Shown here: piece by piece, positions 1 to 8,487 of the stretch
How positions within the stretch are numbered: position 1 is the first letter of the stretch
Layout of the letters: every line of letters starts with the position of its first letter
NCBI RefSeq assembly: GCF_023487995.1
Contig: NZ_JAMFKN010000002.1
Span: 62,001 to 126,000, forward strand
DNA: 64,000 nt
Origin: Thermohalobaculum sediminis
GTDB lineage: Bacteria; Pseudomonadota; Alphaproteobacteria; Rhodobacterales; Rhodobacteraceae
Direction: 5' to 3'
Position numbers and translations under genes: made by a program
The notes under the pieces: model-generated
Seen by the model: only the letters and a program-made list of their open reading frames with translations
The model's database searches: none
What the model was told of the DNA's origin: nothing

Positions 1-393
1 CCAGATCGCGAACAGCGCCGTCGTGATGATGATCGAGGTCATGCCGAAGCCGAACAGCACCATCAGCACCGGCACCAGCGCGGTCAGCGGCGCGCTGAGG
101 AAGATGTTCACCCAGGGCAGAAGCAACTCGTCCAGCAGCCGGCTGCGGCCCATCAGGATGCCGGTCGGCACGCCGATGGCGATCGCGGCCGTCACGCCGA
201 CCCCGAAGGCATAGGCCGTCTCGGACAGCGCCTTGAGGAAGGCCGGCGTCCCGATGATCTCGAACAGCGTGGCGAAGACCGCGCTCAGCGGCGGCACGAA
301 GAAGGTGATGCCCAGGCGCCCGACGATCTCCCACACCAGCCCCCAGAGGAGCAGCGACGACATGCCGGGGAGACGGAAGCCGAAGATCGTCAC
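1..393 (-). CDS. ABC transporter permease, nitrate/taurine type (3' end outside window)
   Basis: Inner-membrane permease of a SsuC/TauC/ThiX-like importer. The translation from the GTG at 393 begins VTIFGFRLPGMSSLLLWGLV and then an EIVGR motif, closely resembling the N-terminus of the second permease of the operon (IVFGAWEIAGR), and continues hydrophobic to base 1, so the C-terminal half is beyond the window. An in-frame ATG lies at 363, but the GTG has GGAG about 10 bases upstream and keeps the first membrane segment. It follows the ATPase gene by 7 bases, so two different permeases share one ATPase. About 131 codons are visible. Confidence 0.85.
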   Translation of the reverse strand, partial: MTIFGFRLPGMSSLLLWGLVWEIVGRLGITFFVPPLSAVFATLFEIIGTPAFLKALSETAYAFGVGVTAAIAIGVPTGILMGRSRLLDELLLPWVNIFLSAPLTALVPVLMVLFGFGMTSIIITTALFAIW

Positions 394-400
394 GGCTGGC

Positions 401-1201
401 TCACTCCACGTAGCTGCGCAGCGACGCCCAGATCCGGTCGACGATGTCCAGATACTCGGGGTCGCGGCGGATGTTGTCGGCGCCCTTGTCGCGGATCCCG
501 GTCGGCCTGATCACCTCCGACACCCGGCTGGGGCGCGGCAGCAGGATCGCGATCTGGTCCGAGACGTAGACCGCCTCCTCGATGGAGTGGGTCACGAAGA
601 TGAAGGTCTTGTTCTCGTTCGCGACGAGGGCCAGCAGGTCCTCCTGGAACTTGCGCCTGGTCTGCTCGTCGACAGCCGAGAAGGGCTCGTCCATCAGCAG
701 CACCTCGGCATTAACCGACAGTGCGCGCGCCAGCCCGACCCGCTGGCGCATGCCGCCCGACAGCTGGTGCGGATAGCTCGTCTCGAAGCCCGCGAGGCCC
801 ACGTCCCTGATGTACTTCTCGGCGATCGCCTCGCGCTCGGATCGCGCCACGCCGCGAAGCTCGAGGCCGAAGGCGACGTTGCGCAGCACGCTCGCCCAGG
901 GCAGCAGCGCGAAGTCCTGGAAGACGAAGGCGCGGTCCGGGCCGGGGCCCGTCACGGTCTTGCCACTGACTTCGATCTGGCCCGACGTGGCCGGGATCAG
1001 TCCCGCGATGATCTTGAGCAGCGTGGTCTTGCCGCAGCCCGACGGGCCCAGCAGCGAGGTGAGCTGCCCGCGCGGGAAATCGAGCGAGAGGTTCCGCAGC
1101 GCCTCGACCGTGCCGTAGTGCTTCGAGACGTCGCGCGTCCTGACGGCGATGTCCGCCGCCAGGGGGACGGTGGAGCGGGGCGCCGCCCTAGTCTGTGACA
1201 T
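401..1201 (-). CDS. ABC transporter ATP-binding protein, nitrate/taurine (SsuB/TauB) type
   Basis: Cytoplasmic ATPase that powers the importer formed with the flanking permeases. It has Walker A GPSGCGKTT, Q-loop FQDFALLPW, signature LSGGMRQRVGLARAL, Walker B VLLMDEPFSAVDEQTR and the H-loop FVTHSIEEAV; DEPFSAVD is typical of the SsuB/TauB branch. Length 266 residues is normal. The ATG at 1201 (MSQTRAAP) is chosen over upstream in-frame codons because these would run deep into the preceding permease gene; it overlaps that gene's end by 14 bases, implying translational coupling. The substrate cannot be told from the ATPase. Confidence 0.93.
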   Translation of the reverse strand: MSQTRAAPRSTVPLAADIAVRTRDVSKHYGTVEALRNLSLDFPRGQLTSLLGPSGCGKTTLLKIIAGLIPATSGQIEVSGKTVTGPGPDRAFVFQDFALLPWASVLRNVAFGLELRGVARSEREAIAEKYIRDVGLAGFETSYPHQLSGGMRQRVGLARALSVNAEVLLMDEPFSAVDEQTRRKFQEDLLALVANENKTFIFVTHSIEEAVYVSDQIAILLPRPSRVSEVIRPTGIRDKGADNIRRDPEYLDIVDRIWASLRSYVE

Positions 1202-1949
1202 AGCCACGATTGTTCCCCCTGAAGAGATGGAGCTCGAGCTTCTCCAGCAGGTTGAGGAAGAGCACGGCGAGCAGGATGATCGAGAAGATCGCGGCGTACA
1301 TGCTGGCGTAATCGGCGATCGAGCGGCTGTAGGTGATGATGTCGCCAACGCCCGTCGGCGTGATCTTGAGCTCGGACAGGATCGCCCCGATGAACCCCGC
1401 CGAGATGCCGAGGCGAAGCCCCGAGAAGATCACCGGCGAGGCGGCGGGGATGATCACCTTGAGGATCACGTCGAGCCGCGAGCCGAGGAACGAGCGCGCC
1501 ATCTCGGTCAGCGACGACGGCGTGTTGCGGACCGCGCTCGCGGTGTTCAGCACGATCACCGGCATCGCCATGATGCACACGACGAACACCTTCGAGGTGA
1601 GCCCGATGCCGTAGGCCATCACCAGGAGGGGGATCAGCGCGGCCAGCGGCGCCGACTGCATGACGACGAAGATCGGCGAGAACAGCCAGTCGAAGCGCGC
1701 GCTGAGCCCGATCCACAGCCCCAGCGCAATCCCGAGGATGGCCGAGATCAGCACGCCCAGCGCAAGCGGGCGCAACGTCTCGGCATAGGCCGTGAAAAGC
1801 GTCCCGTCGATGGCAAGGAGGGCGAGCGCGCGCATCGACTCGAGGAAGGTCGGGAAGGCGTAGCTCACCGGGACGCGCCCGGCGATCTCCCATGCGCCGA
1901 AGACGATGGCGAGCGACAGCATCTTGAGCAGGAATGAACGGCTTGGCAT
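1188..1949 (-). CDS. ABC transporter permease, nitrate/taurine type
   Basis: Integral inner-membrane permease of 253 residues with about six hydrophobic segments and the EAA-like cytoplasmic loop around EMARSFLGSRLDVILKVIIP, the contact site for the ATPase. It lies between the binding protein gene (stop 2021) and the ATPase gene (start 1201, overlapping). Family length and layout match SsuC/TauC/ThiX permeases. A hairpin at 1979-2008 separates it from the binding-protein gene, so it is probably expressed less than the binding protein. Confidence 0.92.
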   Translation of the reverse strand: MPSRSFLLKMLSLAIVFGAWEIAGRVPVSYAFPTFLESMRALALLAIDGTLFTAYAETLRPLALGVLISAILGIALGLWIGLSARFDWLFSPIFVVMQSAPLAALIPLLVMAYGIGLTSKVFVVCIMAMPVIVLNTASAVRNTPSSLTEMARSFLGSRLDVILKVIIPAASPVIFSGLRLGISAGFIGAILSELKITPTGVGDIITYSRSIADYASMYAAIFSIILLAVLFLNLLEKLELHLFRGNNRGYVTD

Positions 1950-1978
1950 CGGTCCCTACCGGTGTGGCGAAGGGCGGG

Positions 1979-2008
1979 GGCCATCGGCCGCATCGGGGGC
2001 CGATGGCC
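1979..2008 (-). terminator. Hairpin between binding-protein and permease genes (attenuator or mRNA-end stabiliser)
   Basis: Perfect 11-bp inverted repeat GGCCATCGGCC / GGCCGATGGCC (1979-1989 and 1998-2008) with an 8-base loop, starting 12 bases after the stop codon of the binding-protein gene in the direction of transcription. No U-tract follows, so partial termination or 3'-end protection of the binding-protein mRNA is likelier than full termination. The same arrangement recurs at 41850-41871 and 52742-52770. Confidence 0.6.
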
Positions 2009-2020
2009 GTGCCCGGCGCG

Positions 2021-2992
2021 TCACTGCGCGGCGTCGAGCGGCTTGAGGTACCAGAAATCCTCGATGGCGAGCGCCGAGGGATCGCCGGTGAGCTGCCCCG
2101 CGCGCGAGTACCAGTCCATGTCCGCGAGCGCCGCCTTCCGGCCGCCGCCGTCGGGGTCGTAGAGCCCTCCCTCGACCGCGTCGGTGTAGAAGGCGTCGAG
2201 CTCGTCGAGGATCTCCTTCGGAAGCTGGCCGATGGGCCCGTCCGGGTTGGTCTCGCGGCGGATGATGGTCGGGTCCTTCGCCATGTCGCGATAGACGCTC
2301 AGCAGCGCCTTGACGAAGATCTCGACGTCCTTCTCGTTCGCCTTGATCCAGTCGAGGTTGCCGAACAGCGCCTCGTCGCTGGCGTCCACCTCGAACATCG
2401 GCAGCACGTTGAACTTGTCGCCGTGCTGCTTCATCAGCTTGTTCTTGTTCGAGAGGTCGACGATGGTCGCGTCGGTCTGCCCCGCCACCAGCGCGACGAC
2501 CCGGTTGGCCGAGCCCGGCACGTAGGACCGGGTGCCGAATTTGATCCCCACCTTCTCCTCGATCACGTTCGCGATCGAGTCCGTGCCGCCGCCTCGCGAG
2601 TGCAGCATGATCGGCTGGCCGTCGAGGTCCTCGAGCTTGCCGTACTTCTTCGAGGTGACCGGGAAGAACTTGAGCTTCGAGAGCTGGAAGATGATGCGGA
2701 TCGGCGCCTTCGACTTCTGCATCGCCGCGTAGGGCGTGCCGAAGCCGATGTCCATCTGCCCGCTGAGCACCGCCTGGATCGCCAGCTCCTCGTCCGAGAA
2801 GGCGGTCCACTCGTATTCCAGCCCGTTCGCCCTGGCCCGGTCGAGCGCGACGAAGAAAGCCGCGAGCTCATCCGAGGGCGTCTCGGCAAGCGCGATGCGG
2901 ATCTTGTCGGCCCTCGCATCCGACACGCTCAGCCCGCCCGCGAGAAGAACCGCGGCGCAGACCGCCGTCATGGTCCTGAGCAACAGTGTCAT
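2021..2992 (-). CDS. ABC transporter substrate-binding protein, NMT1/SsuA-like
   Basis: Periplasmic binding protein of 323 residues. It has a Sec signal peptide (MTLLLRTMTAVCAAVLLAGG, cleavage near DARAD) and then KIRIALAETPSDELAAFFVA, with GQMDIGFGTPYAAM as the family's typical ligand-lobe region. A good ribosome site (GGGAGGGAA) precedes the ATG. First gene of the operon binding protein - permease - ATPase - second permease, downstream of a GntR regulator on the same strand. Candidates from the family are sulfonates, nitrate-like anions or pyrimidine precursors; neighbouring catabolic enzymes (aldehyde dehydrogenases, FAH hydrolase) hint at an organic acid or aromatic ligand, which is inference. 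Confidence 0.88.
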   Translation of the reverse strand: MTLLLRTMTAVCAAVLLAGGLSVSDARADKIRIALAETPSDELAAFFVALDRARANGLEYEWTAFSDEELAIQAVLSGQMDIGFGTPYAAMQKSKAPIRIIFQLSKLKFFPVTSKKYGKLEDLDGQPIMLHSRGGGTDSIANVIEEKVGIKFGTRSYVPGSANRVVALVAGQTDATIVDLSNKNKLMKQHGDKFNVLPMFEVDASDEALFGNLDWIKANEKDVEIFVKALLSVYRDMAKDPTIIRRETNPDGPIGQLPKEILDELDAFYTDAVEGGLYDPDGGGRKAALADMDWYSRAGQLTGDPSALAIEDFWYLKPLDAAQ

Positions 2993-3084
2993 GGCGTTCC
3001 CTCCCTGAGAACCGTTCTTGTGATCGTCGCTTCCGTGCCGGTTTCTCCGGTCTCGTTCCGCCCGATCGGCCGCCTCGCTTTGCC

Positions 3085-3780
3085 TCAGCCCTCCCCGAAC
3101 AGCCGGGCCGAGACCGAGCCGATATGCCGGCGCATCGCCTCCTGCGCGGCCAGCGGGTCGCGCGCCTCGATCGCGCCGGCGATGCCGGCATGTTCGGTGA
3201 AGCTCGAATGCCCCGCGGGCGGGCGCTCGGACTGGCGCACGACGCTTGCGCCCGCGACGGCGCGCCGGACCTCGTTGAGCTGGTCGAACAGGGTCACCAG
3301 CAGCAGGTTGTCCGACGCCTCGGCGACCGCGCGGTGGAACAGGTCGTCATACCGCTCGTATTCGGCCCACGAGCCCGCCGAGGCGGCGCGATCGTTCAGC
3401 AGCTTGATGCGCGCGACCGACTCGCGCGAGGCGTTGATCGCGGCCTCCCGGGCGATGGCGGGCTCGATGCACAGCCGCGCGCGCATCATGCGCATGGGGG
3501 TGAGCTGATGCGTCAGCGCCGCGAGCGCACCGAGCTCGGCGTCCACCTCGGCCTCCCCGCCCGCGACGAAGGTTCCCTTGCCGACATGGCGCCAGATCGC
3601 GCCCTGCCGCTCGAGCTCGTCGAGCCCCTTGCGCAGCGCGGTCCGGCTCATGCCCAGCGTGCCGATCAGCTCCCGCTCGGGCGGCAGCCGGTCGCCGGGC
3701 GTGTAGTCGCCCGCGGCGATGAAGGCCCGCAGCACCGCTGCCGCCTCGTTCCGCTCGCTTCGCTCGGGCCGTGTCAGCAC
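3085..3780 (-). CDS. GntR-family transcriptional regulator, FCD (FadR) subfamily
   Basis: Cytoplasmic DNA-binding regulator, 231 residues. Residues about 10-75 form the winged helix (GDRLPPERELIGTLGMSRTALRKGL, RHVGKGTFV); the rest is the all-helical FCD effector domain with an RARLCIEPAIAREAA stretch, ending in HAGIAGAIEARDPLAAQEAMRRHI, which carries the usual C-terminal metal/effector histidines. The GTG at 3780 is preceded by GGAGG at a suitable distance. FCD regulators respond to small organic acids. The palindrome at 3803-3820, just upstream, is the likely autoregulatory operator and could also serve the divergent FAH-type gene. Confidence 0.93.
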   Translation of the reverse strand: MLTRPERSERNEAAAVLRAFIAAGDYTPGDRLPPERELIGTLGMSRTALRKGLDELERQGAIWRHVGKGTFVAGGEAEVDAELGALAALTHQLTPMRMMRARLCIEPAIAREAAINASRESVARIKLLNDRAASAGSWAEYERYDDLFHRAVAEASDNLLLVTLFDQLNEVRRAVAGASVVRQSERPPAGHSSFTEHAGIAGAIEARDPLAAQEAMRRHIGSVSARLFGEG

Positions 3781-3802
3781 CTCGTCGTGCCTCCGCTATT
3801 GG

Positions 3803-3820
3803 TTGATCAATTCTGATCAA
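3803..3820. promoter_or_regulatory. Palindromic operator candidate for the GntR regulator
   Basis: Perfect inverted repeat TTGATCA-ATTC-TGATCAA in the 171-base divergent gap between the GntR gene and the FAH-family gene. FadR-type regulators bind short palindromes upstream of their own genes. The preceding bases ATTGGTTG (3798-3805) are repeated at 3879-3886, where they run into a second imperfect TTGATC half-site. That second site overlaps a possible -35 (TTGATC, 3890-3895) placed 17 bases before TAAGGC, a weak -10 for the plus-strand gene. Assignment to this regulator is by position only. Confidence 0.6.
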
Positions 3821-3951
3821 TGCAGAGGATAGACCCAATCATTCCCGATATGCAACGCCTCAGGGGCGGAGTTGGCGCATTGGTTGTGATTGATCTGAGA
3901 CCCCCGACCGTCTAAGGCTCGTGGTCAGTCGTCGAGAGCATGGAGATTCGG

Positions 3952-4638
3952 ATGCCCCGTTTCGTGATTGATGCGCCCAGCGTGCCCACCCTGCCCGTCG
4001 AGGGCTCCGATGCGCTGTTCCCGGTCCGCCGGGTCTATTGCATCGGCCGCAACTACGCGGCGCACACGATCGAGATGGGGGGCGATCCCGACCGCGAGCC
4101 CCCCTTCTTCTTCCAGAAGAACCCCGACAACCTCGACAGCTCAGGCGAGTTCCCCTACCCGCCGAAATCCTCGGACGTGCACCACGAGCTCGAGATGCTG
4201 GTGGCGCTGAAGTCGGGCGGCACGAACATCCCAGTGGACAAGGCGCTCGATCACGTCTTCGGCTATGCCGTCTGCCTCGACATGACGCGGCGCGACCTGC
4301 AGGGCGAGGCGAAGGACCTGCGCCGCCCCTGGGAGATCGGCAAGGCGTTCGAGCGCTCGGCGCCTTGCGGCCCGGTCGTGCCGGCCGCGCGGATCGGCCA
4401 CCCCGACCGCGGGCTGGTCGAGCTCAAGGTGAACGGGACGGCCCGCCAGACCGGTGATCTCGGGCAGATGATCTGGAAGGTGCCTGAGATGATCGCCTAT
4501 CTCTCGGACTATTTCGAGCTTGCCGCCGGCGACGTGATCATGTCGGGCACCCCCTCGGGCGTGGCCGCGGTGCAGCGGGGCGACGTGCTCGAGGGCCGGA
4601 TCGAGGGCGTGGGCACGTTCACCGTCACCGTGGTCTGA
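3952..4638 (+). CDS. Fumarylacetoacetate hydrolase family protein (acylpyruvate/fumarylpyruvate hydrolase-like)
   Basis: Cytosolic metal-dependent C-C bond hydrolase, 228 residues, the length of small FAH proteins such as fumarylpyruvate hydrolases and acylpyruvases. Visible features are CIGRNYAAH, FFFQKNPDNL, the metal-binding HHELEMLVAL with its two glutamates, the partner aspartate in YAVCLDMTRRDLQ, and the C-terminal GDVIMSGTPSGVAAV. The ATG at 3952 is preferred to the one at 3940 because GGAG at 3942-3945 then sits 6 bases upstream. Divergent from the GntR regulator and followed by oxidative enzymes, it probably completes a dicarboxylate or aromatic side-chain pathway; exact substrate unknown. 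Confidence 0.9.
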   Translation: MPRFVIDAPSVPTLPVEGSDALFPVRRVYCIGRNYAAHTIEMGGDPDREPPFFFQKNPDNLDSSGEFPYPPKSSDVHHELEMLVALKSGGTNIPVDKALDHVFGYAVCLDMTRRDLQGEAKDLRRPWEIGKAFERSAPCGPVVPAARIGHPDRGLVELKVNGTARQTGDLGQMIWKVPEMIAYLSDYFELAAGDVIMSGTPSGVAAVQRGDVLEGRIEGVGTFTVTVV

Positions 4639-4646
4639 CGCAAGGC

Positions 4647-4676
4647 GGCGCGCGGCGGGATGCCCGCCCGCGCGCC
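4647..4676. terminator. Bidirectional hairpin between convergent genes
   Basis: GC-rich stem GGCGCGCGGCGGG (4647-4659), 3-base loop, and CCCGCCCGCGCGCC (4663-4676) with one bulged base. It lies between the ends of the convergent FAH-family gene (4638) and peroxiredoxin gene (4707). There is no T-tract on either side, so it is a candidate terminator or mRNA-end structure only. Confidence 0.45.
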
Positions 4677-4706
4677 GTCCACGGGCATCGGGGAGCGCCG
4701 CCCCGG

Positions 4707-5234
4707 TTACCTCGACCCGAGGTAGTCCAGCATCGTCTCGGCGCCCGAGCGCTCGACCGGCACCCCCGGCGGGTTGTCGCGAAAGCCCGGCTCGGCGAAC
4801 AGAGCGGCGATGGCGCCATCCTCGGCCAGCATCGAGTAGCGCCAGCTCCGCATCCCCATGCCCTGGCCGGTGCGCTCGACCAGCATCCCCATCTTGCGGG
4901 TGAACTCGCCATTGCCGTCCGGCAGCACTGTCACCTTGCGGATGTCTCGCGACAGCGCCCACTGGTGCATCACGAAGGCGTCGTTCACCGAGAGGCAGAC
5001 GACCGCATCCACGCCCCTGGCGGTCAGCGCATCGTGGAGCCGCTCGTAGCCCGGCAGATGGCTGTCCGAGCAGGCGGGGGTGAAGGCACCCGGCACGGCG
5101 AACAGCACCACGCGCCGTCCGCCAAAGACATCGGCGCTGGTCAGGTCCTTCCATTCGAAAGGGTTCGGGCCGCCGATCGCATCGTTGCGGACGCGGGTGT
5201 GAAAGATCGCCTCGGGCACGCGCTGCGGTGTCAT
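4707..5234 (-). CDS. Peroxiredoxin, Prx5/AhpC-TSA type
   Basis: Thiol peroxidase reducing hydrogen and organic peroxides, probably cytosolic. The peroxidatic cysteine is Cys55 in VPGAFTPACS, the Prx5 signature, and the active-site arginine is in the SWRYSML stretch. The 175-residue length fits Prx5. Start: an ATG at 5240 abuts the ribosome site GGGAGGAG directly, whereas the ATG at 5234 stands 6 bases after it, so 5234 is chosen. Prx5 proteins use glutathione/glutaredoxin or thioredoxin; no fused glutaredoxin domain is present. It is convergent with the FAH-family gene. Confidence 0.93.
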   Translation of the reverse strand: MTPQRVPEAIFHTRVRNDAIGGPNPFEWKDLTSADVFGGRRVVLFAVPGAFTPACSDSHLPGYERLHDALTARGVDAVVCLSVNDAFVMHQWALSRDIRKVTVLPDGNGEFTRKMGMLVERTGQGMGMRSWRYSMLAEDGAIAALFAEPGFRDNPPGVPVERSGAETMLDYLGSR

Positions 5235-5392
5235 CGGCATCTCCTCCCTCGATGGCGCCGGCGGGGCGCGGCACTGTCGTTATCGATTAGCCAAGGACGG
5301 GCCGGCAGCCAAGGGCCATGCGCCTGTCCTTCCGCCCGGTGCCGCGCTAGCATCGCCCGCGCGACAAACGGCCCGGCACGAGGATCACTGAC

Positions 5393-6895
5393 ATGGCGAC
5401 CGACCCGGCGAGAACCGCCGCCCATCCCGCCGTCTACCGCAACTTCATCGACGGCGCCTTCGTCGACCCGGCCGGCGGCGCTTGGCTCGACAGCACCGAC
5501 CCCTATCGCAACGAGGTCTGGGCGCGCATCCCGCGCGGCAGTGCCGCCGATGTCGACCGGGCGGTCGCCGCGGCGCGGCGCGCGATGACGACGGGACCTT
5601 GGGCCGGCATGTCGCCCTCGGCCCGCGGCAAGGTGATGCGCCGGATCGGCGATCTGGTGGCCGCGAACGCCGAGCGGCTCGCGGCGATCGAGGTGCGCGA
5701 CAACGGCAAGCTGATGACCGAGATGCTGGGCCAGCTCCGCTACCACCCGGAGTGGTGGTATTACTTCGGCGGCCTTGCCGACAAGATCGAGGGCGGCGTC
5801 GTCCCGATCGACAAGCCGGACCATTTCGCCTTCACCACGCACGAGCCCGTGGGCGTCGTCGGCGCGCTCACCGCGTGGAACTCGCCGCTCATCTTCATCG
5901 CCTGGAAATGCGCGCCGGCGCTGGCCGCGGGCTGCGCGGTGGTGGTCAAGCCCTCCGAGTTCACCTCGGCCTCGACGCTGGAATTCGCCGCCCTCACCCG
6001 CGAGGCCGGGCTGCCGGACGGCGTGTTCAACGTGGTCACCGGGCTCGGCGCCGAGGCGGGGGCGGCGCTGGTCGACCACCCAGACGTCGCCAAGATCACC
6101 TTCACCGGCTCGGACGCCACCGGCAAGCGGATCTACCAGCAGGCGGCCAAGTCGATGAAGCGCGTGAGCCTCGAGCTGGGCGGCAAATCGCCCAACATCA
6201 TCTTCGAGGACGCCGATCTCGACGCCGCGGTGGCGGGGGCGGTGTCGGGTATCTTCGCGGCCACGGGGCAGACCTGCATCGCGGGCTCGCGGCTGCTCGT
6301 GCAGAACTCGATCAGGGCCGAGGTGACCGAGCGCCTGGTCGAGATGGCGAGGGGCGCGCGGATCGGCGATCCCATGCTGCCCGAGACCAACATCGGCCCC
6401 GTCACCACGCCGCCGCAGTATCGCAAGATCCTCGACTACATCGAGATCGCCAAGGCCGAGGGCGCCCGCCTGATCGCCGGCGGCGGCCCCAGCGACGCCG
6501 GGCCGAATTTCGTGCAGCCGACGATCTTCACCGATGTCCGCAACGACATGCGCATCGCGCAGGAGGAGGTGTTCGGCCCCGTGCTCGCGATCATCGGCTT
6601 CGACGACGAGGCCGAGGCGGTGCGGATCGGCAACGACGTGATCTACGGCCTCGCCGCCGGGGTCTGGACGCAGAACATCGGCCGCGCGCATCGCATGGCC
6701 CGCGCGCTCAGGGCGGGCACCGTCTGGGTCAACACCTACCGCGCGGTCAGCTACATGATGCCCTTCGGCGGCATGAAGCATTCGGGCCTGGGCCGCGAGA
6801 GCGGTATCGGCGCGGTGCACGAGTATCTCGAGACGAAATCGGTCTGGATCAACACCTCGGACGCGGCGCCGGGAAACCCCTTCGTGCTGCGCTGA
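5393..6895 (+). CDS. Aldehyde dehydrogenase (NAD(P)+), ALDH superfamily
   Basis: Oxidises an aldehyde to the carboxylate with NAD(P)+, cytosolic, 500 residues, full length. The cofactor motif FTGSDATGKRI, the general-base glutamate in SLELGGKSPNI and the catalytic cysteine in ATGQTCIAGSR are all present, as is the late EEVFGPVLAI motif. AGGA precedes the ATG at normal distance. A second, unlike ALDH gene follows 127 bases downstream on the same strand, so the two may act on related substrates. The sequence resembles the broad aldehyde/betaine-aldehyde group; the substrate is not assignable. Confidence 0.93.
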   Translation: MATDPARTAAHPAVYRNFIDGAFVDPAGGAWLDSTDPYRNEVWARIPRGSAADVDRAVAAARRAMTTGPWAGMSPSARGKVMRRIGDLVAANAERLAAIEVRDNGKLMTEMLGQLRYHPEWWYYFGGLADKIEGGVVPIDKPDHFAFTTHEPVGVVGALTAWNSPLIFIAWKCAPALAAGCAVVVKPSEFTSASTLEFAALTREAGLPDGVFNVVTGLGAEAGAALVDHPDVAKITFTGSDATGKRIYQQAAKSMKRVSLELGGKSPNIIFEDADLDAAVAGAVSGIFAATGQTCIAGSRLLVQNSIRAEVTERLVEMARGARIGDPMLPETNIGPVTTPPQYRKILDYIEIAKAEGARLIAGGGPSDAGPNFVQPTIFTDVRNDMRIAQEEVFGPVLAIIGFDDEAEAVRIGNDVIYGLAAGVWTQNIGRAHRMARALRAGTVWVNTYRAVSYMMPFGGMKHSGLGRESGIGAVHEYLETKSVWINTSDAAPGNPFVLR

Positions 6896-7022
6896 GGGCG
6901 CGGGGTGCGCGCAATCCGCCCATTGACCGCGCTGCCTGACCGTGCCGATGCTCGCCCCGCCGGATTCTCGGGCGGCGCGGCTCGTTCCTCCGCCGCCAGA
7001 AACCTTGAGCCAGAGAGGCAAC

Positions 7023-8462
7023 ATGCTGGAGAAACGCGACTTCTACATCGACGGCGCCTGGGTGTCCCCGCGCGCGGGCACCAGCCTCGAGGTGATCGAC
7101 CCCGCGACCGAAGAGCCCTGCGCGGTGATCTCGCTTGGCGGCCGGGCTGACACCGATGCCGCCGTCGCCGCCGCGAAGGCCGCCTTTCCCGGCTGGGCTG
7201 GGACGCCGCCCGTCGAGCGCATCGCCCTCGTCGAGCGCATCCTCGAGGGCTATGTCGCGCGCGAGGGCGAGATGGCCGAGGCTATCCGCCTCGAGATGGG
7301 CGCGCCGATCGACCTCGCGCGCACCAGCCAGGCGCCCTCGGGAAGCTGGCACATCCGCAACTTCATCCGCGCCGCCAAGGGCTTCGCCTTCGAGCGCCCG
7401 CTGGGCGAGCACGCGCCCAACGACCGCATTCTCTACGACCCGGTCGGCGTCTGCGGCCTGATCACGCCGTGGAACTGGCCGATGAACCAGGTCACGCTCA
7501 AGGTGATCCCCGCGCTGCTGGCGGGCTGCACCATGGTGCTCAAGCCCTCCGAGATCGCGCCGCTTTCGTCGATGCTGTTCGCCGAGATCCTCGACGCAGC
7601 CGGCGTGCCCAAGGGCGTGTTCAACCTCGTGAACGGCGACGGCGCGGGGGTGGGCTCGCAGCTGTCCGGTCACCCCGACATCGACATGATCTCGTTCACC
7701 GGCTCGACCCGGGCGGGAACCGCGATTTCCAAGACCGCGGCCGACACGCTCAAGAGGGTGCATCTGGAATTGGGGGGCAAGGGGGCGAACCTGATCTTCG
7801 CCGACGCCGACGACAAGGCGGTCGAGCGCGGCGCGCGGCACTGCTTCAATAACAGCGGGCAGTCGTGCAACGCGCCCACGCGGATGCTGGTGCAGCGCGA
7901 GGTCTACGACCAGGCAGTCGAGATCGCGGCCCGCACCGCCGACGCCACCCGGGTCGGCCCCACGTACGAGCCGGGACGCCACATCGGCCCCGTGGTCAGC
8001 CAGGCGCAATTCGACAAGATCCAGGGCCTGATCGAGACCGGCATCGCCGAGGGCGCGCGGCTGGTGGCCGGCGGCCCCGGCCGACCCGAGGGGGTCAACC
8101 GCGGCTATTACGTCCGGCCCACGGTATTTGCCGGCGTCAACAACCAGATGACCATCGCGCGCGAGGAGATCTTCGGGCCTGTCCTGTCGATCATCCCCTT
8201 CGAGACCGAGGACGAGGCGGTGGCCATCGCCAACGACACGCCCTATGGCCTGACCAACTACGTCCAGAGCCAGGACGCCGCGCGCTGCCGGCGCCTCGCC
8301 AGAAAGCTGAGGTCCGGCATGGTCGAGATGAACGGCCAGCCGCGCGGGGCGGGCAGCCCGTTCGGCGGCATGAAGGCATCCGGCAACGGGCGCGAGGGCG
8401 GCGTCTGGGGGCTCGAGGATTTCTGCGAGGTCAAGGCCGTGAGCGGCTGGGGCGACGCCTGA
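7023..8462 (+). CDS. Aldehyde dehydrogenase, ALDH superfamily (second copy)
   Basis: Full-length ALDH of 479 residues. It carries the glutamate in HLELGGKGANL, the nucleophile in NNSGQSCNAPTRM and the motif REEIFGPVLSI. The ATG at 7023 (MLEKRDFYIDGAW) has AGAGAGG just upstream; the longer in-frame reading from 6942 adds a low-complexity tail absent from the family. It is not a recent duplicate of the upstream ALDH: the N-termini and active-site neighbourhoods differ clearly. It ends 25 bases before the convergent RarD gene. Confidence 0.93.
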   Translation: MLEKRDFYIDGAWVSPRAGTSLEVIDPATEEPCAVISLGGRADTDAAVAAAKAAFPGWAGTPPVERIALVERILEGYVAREGEMAEAIRLEMGAPIDLARTSQAPSGSWHIRNFIRAAKGFAFERPLGEHAPNDRILYDPVGVCGLITPWNWPMNQVTLKVIPALLAGCTMVLKPSEIAPLSSMLFAEILDAAGVPKGVFNLVNGDGAGVGSQLSGHPDIDMISFTGSTRAGTAISKTAADTLKRVHLELGGKGANLIFADADDKAVERGARHCFNNSGQSCNAPTRMLVQREVYDQAVEIAARTADATRVGPTYEPGRHIGPVVSQAQFDKIQGLIETGIAEGARLVAGGPGRPEGVNRGYYVRPTVFAGVNNQMTIAREEIFGPVLSIIPFETEDEAVAIANDTPYGLTNYVQSQDAARCRRLARKLRSGMVEMNGQPRGAGSPFGGMKASGNGREGGVWGLEDFCEVKAVSGWGDA

Positions 8463-8487
8463 TCCCGCCGCGGGAAAAGGGCGCCGC

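Noticed and set aside
5231-7024. 597-codon open frame antisense to the first aldehyde dehydrogenase
   Set aside because: Mirror of a conserved ALDH; amino-acid makeup is typical of a GC-driven shadow.
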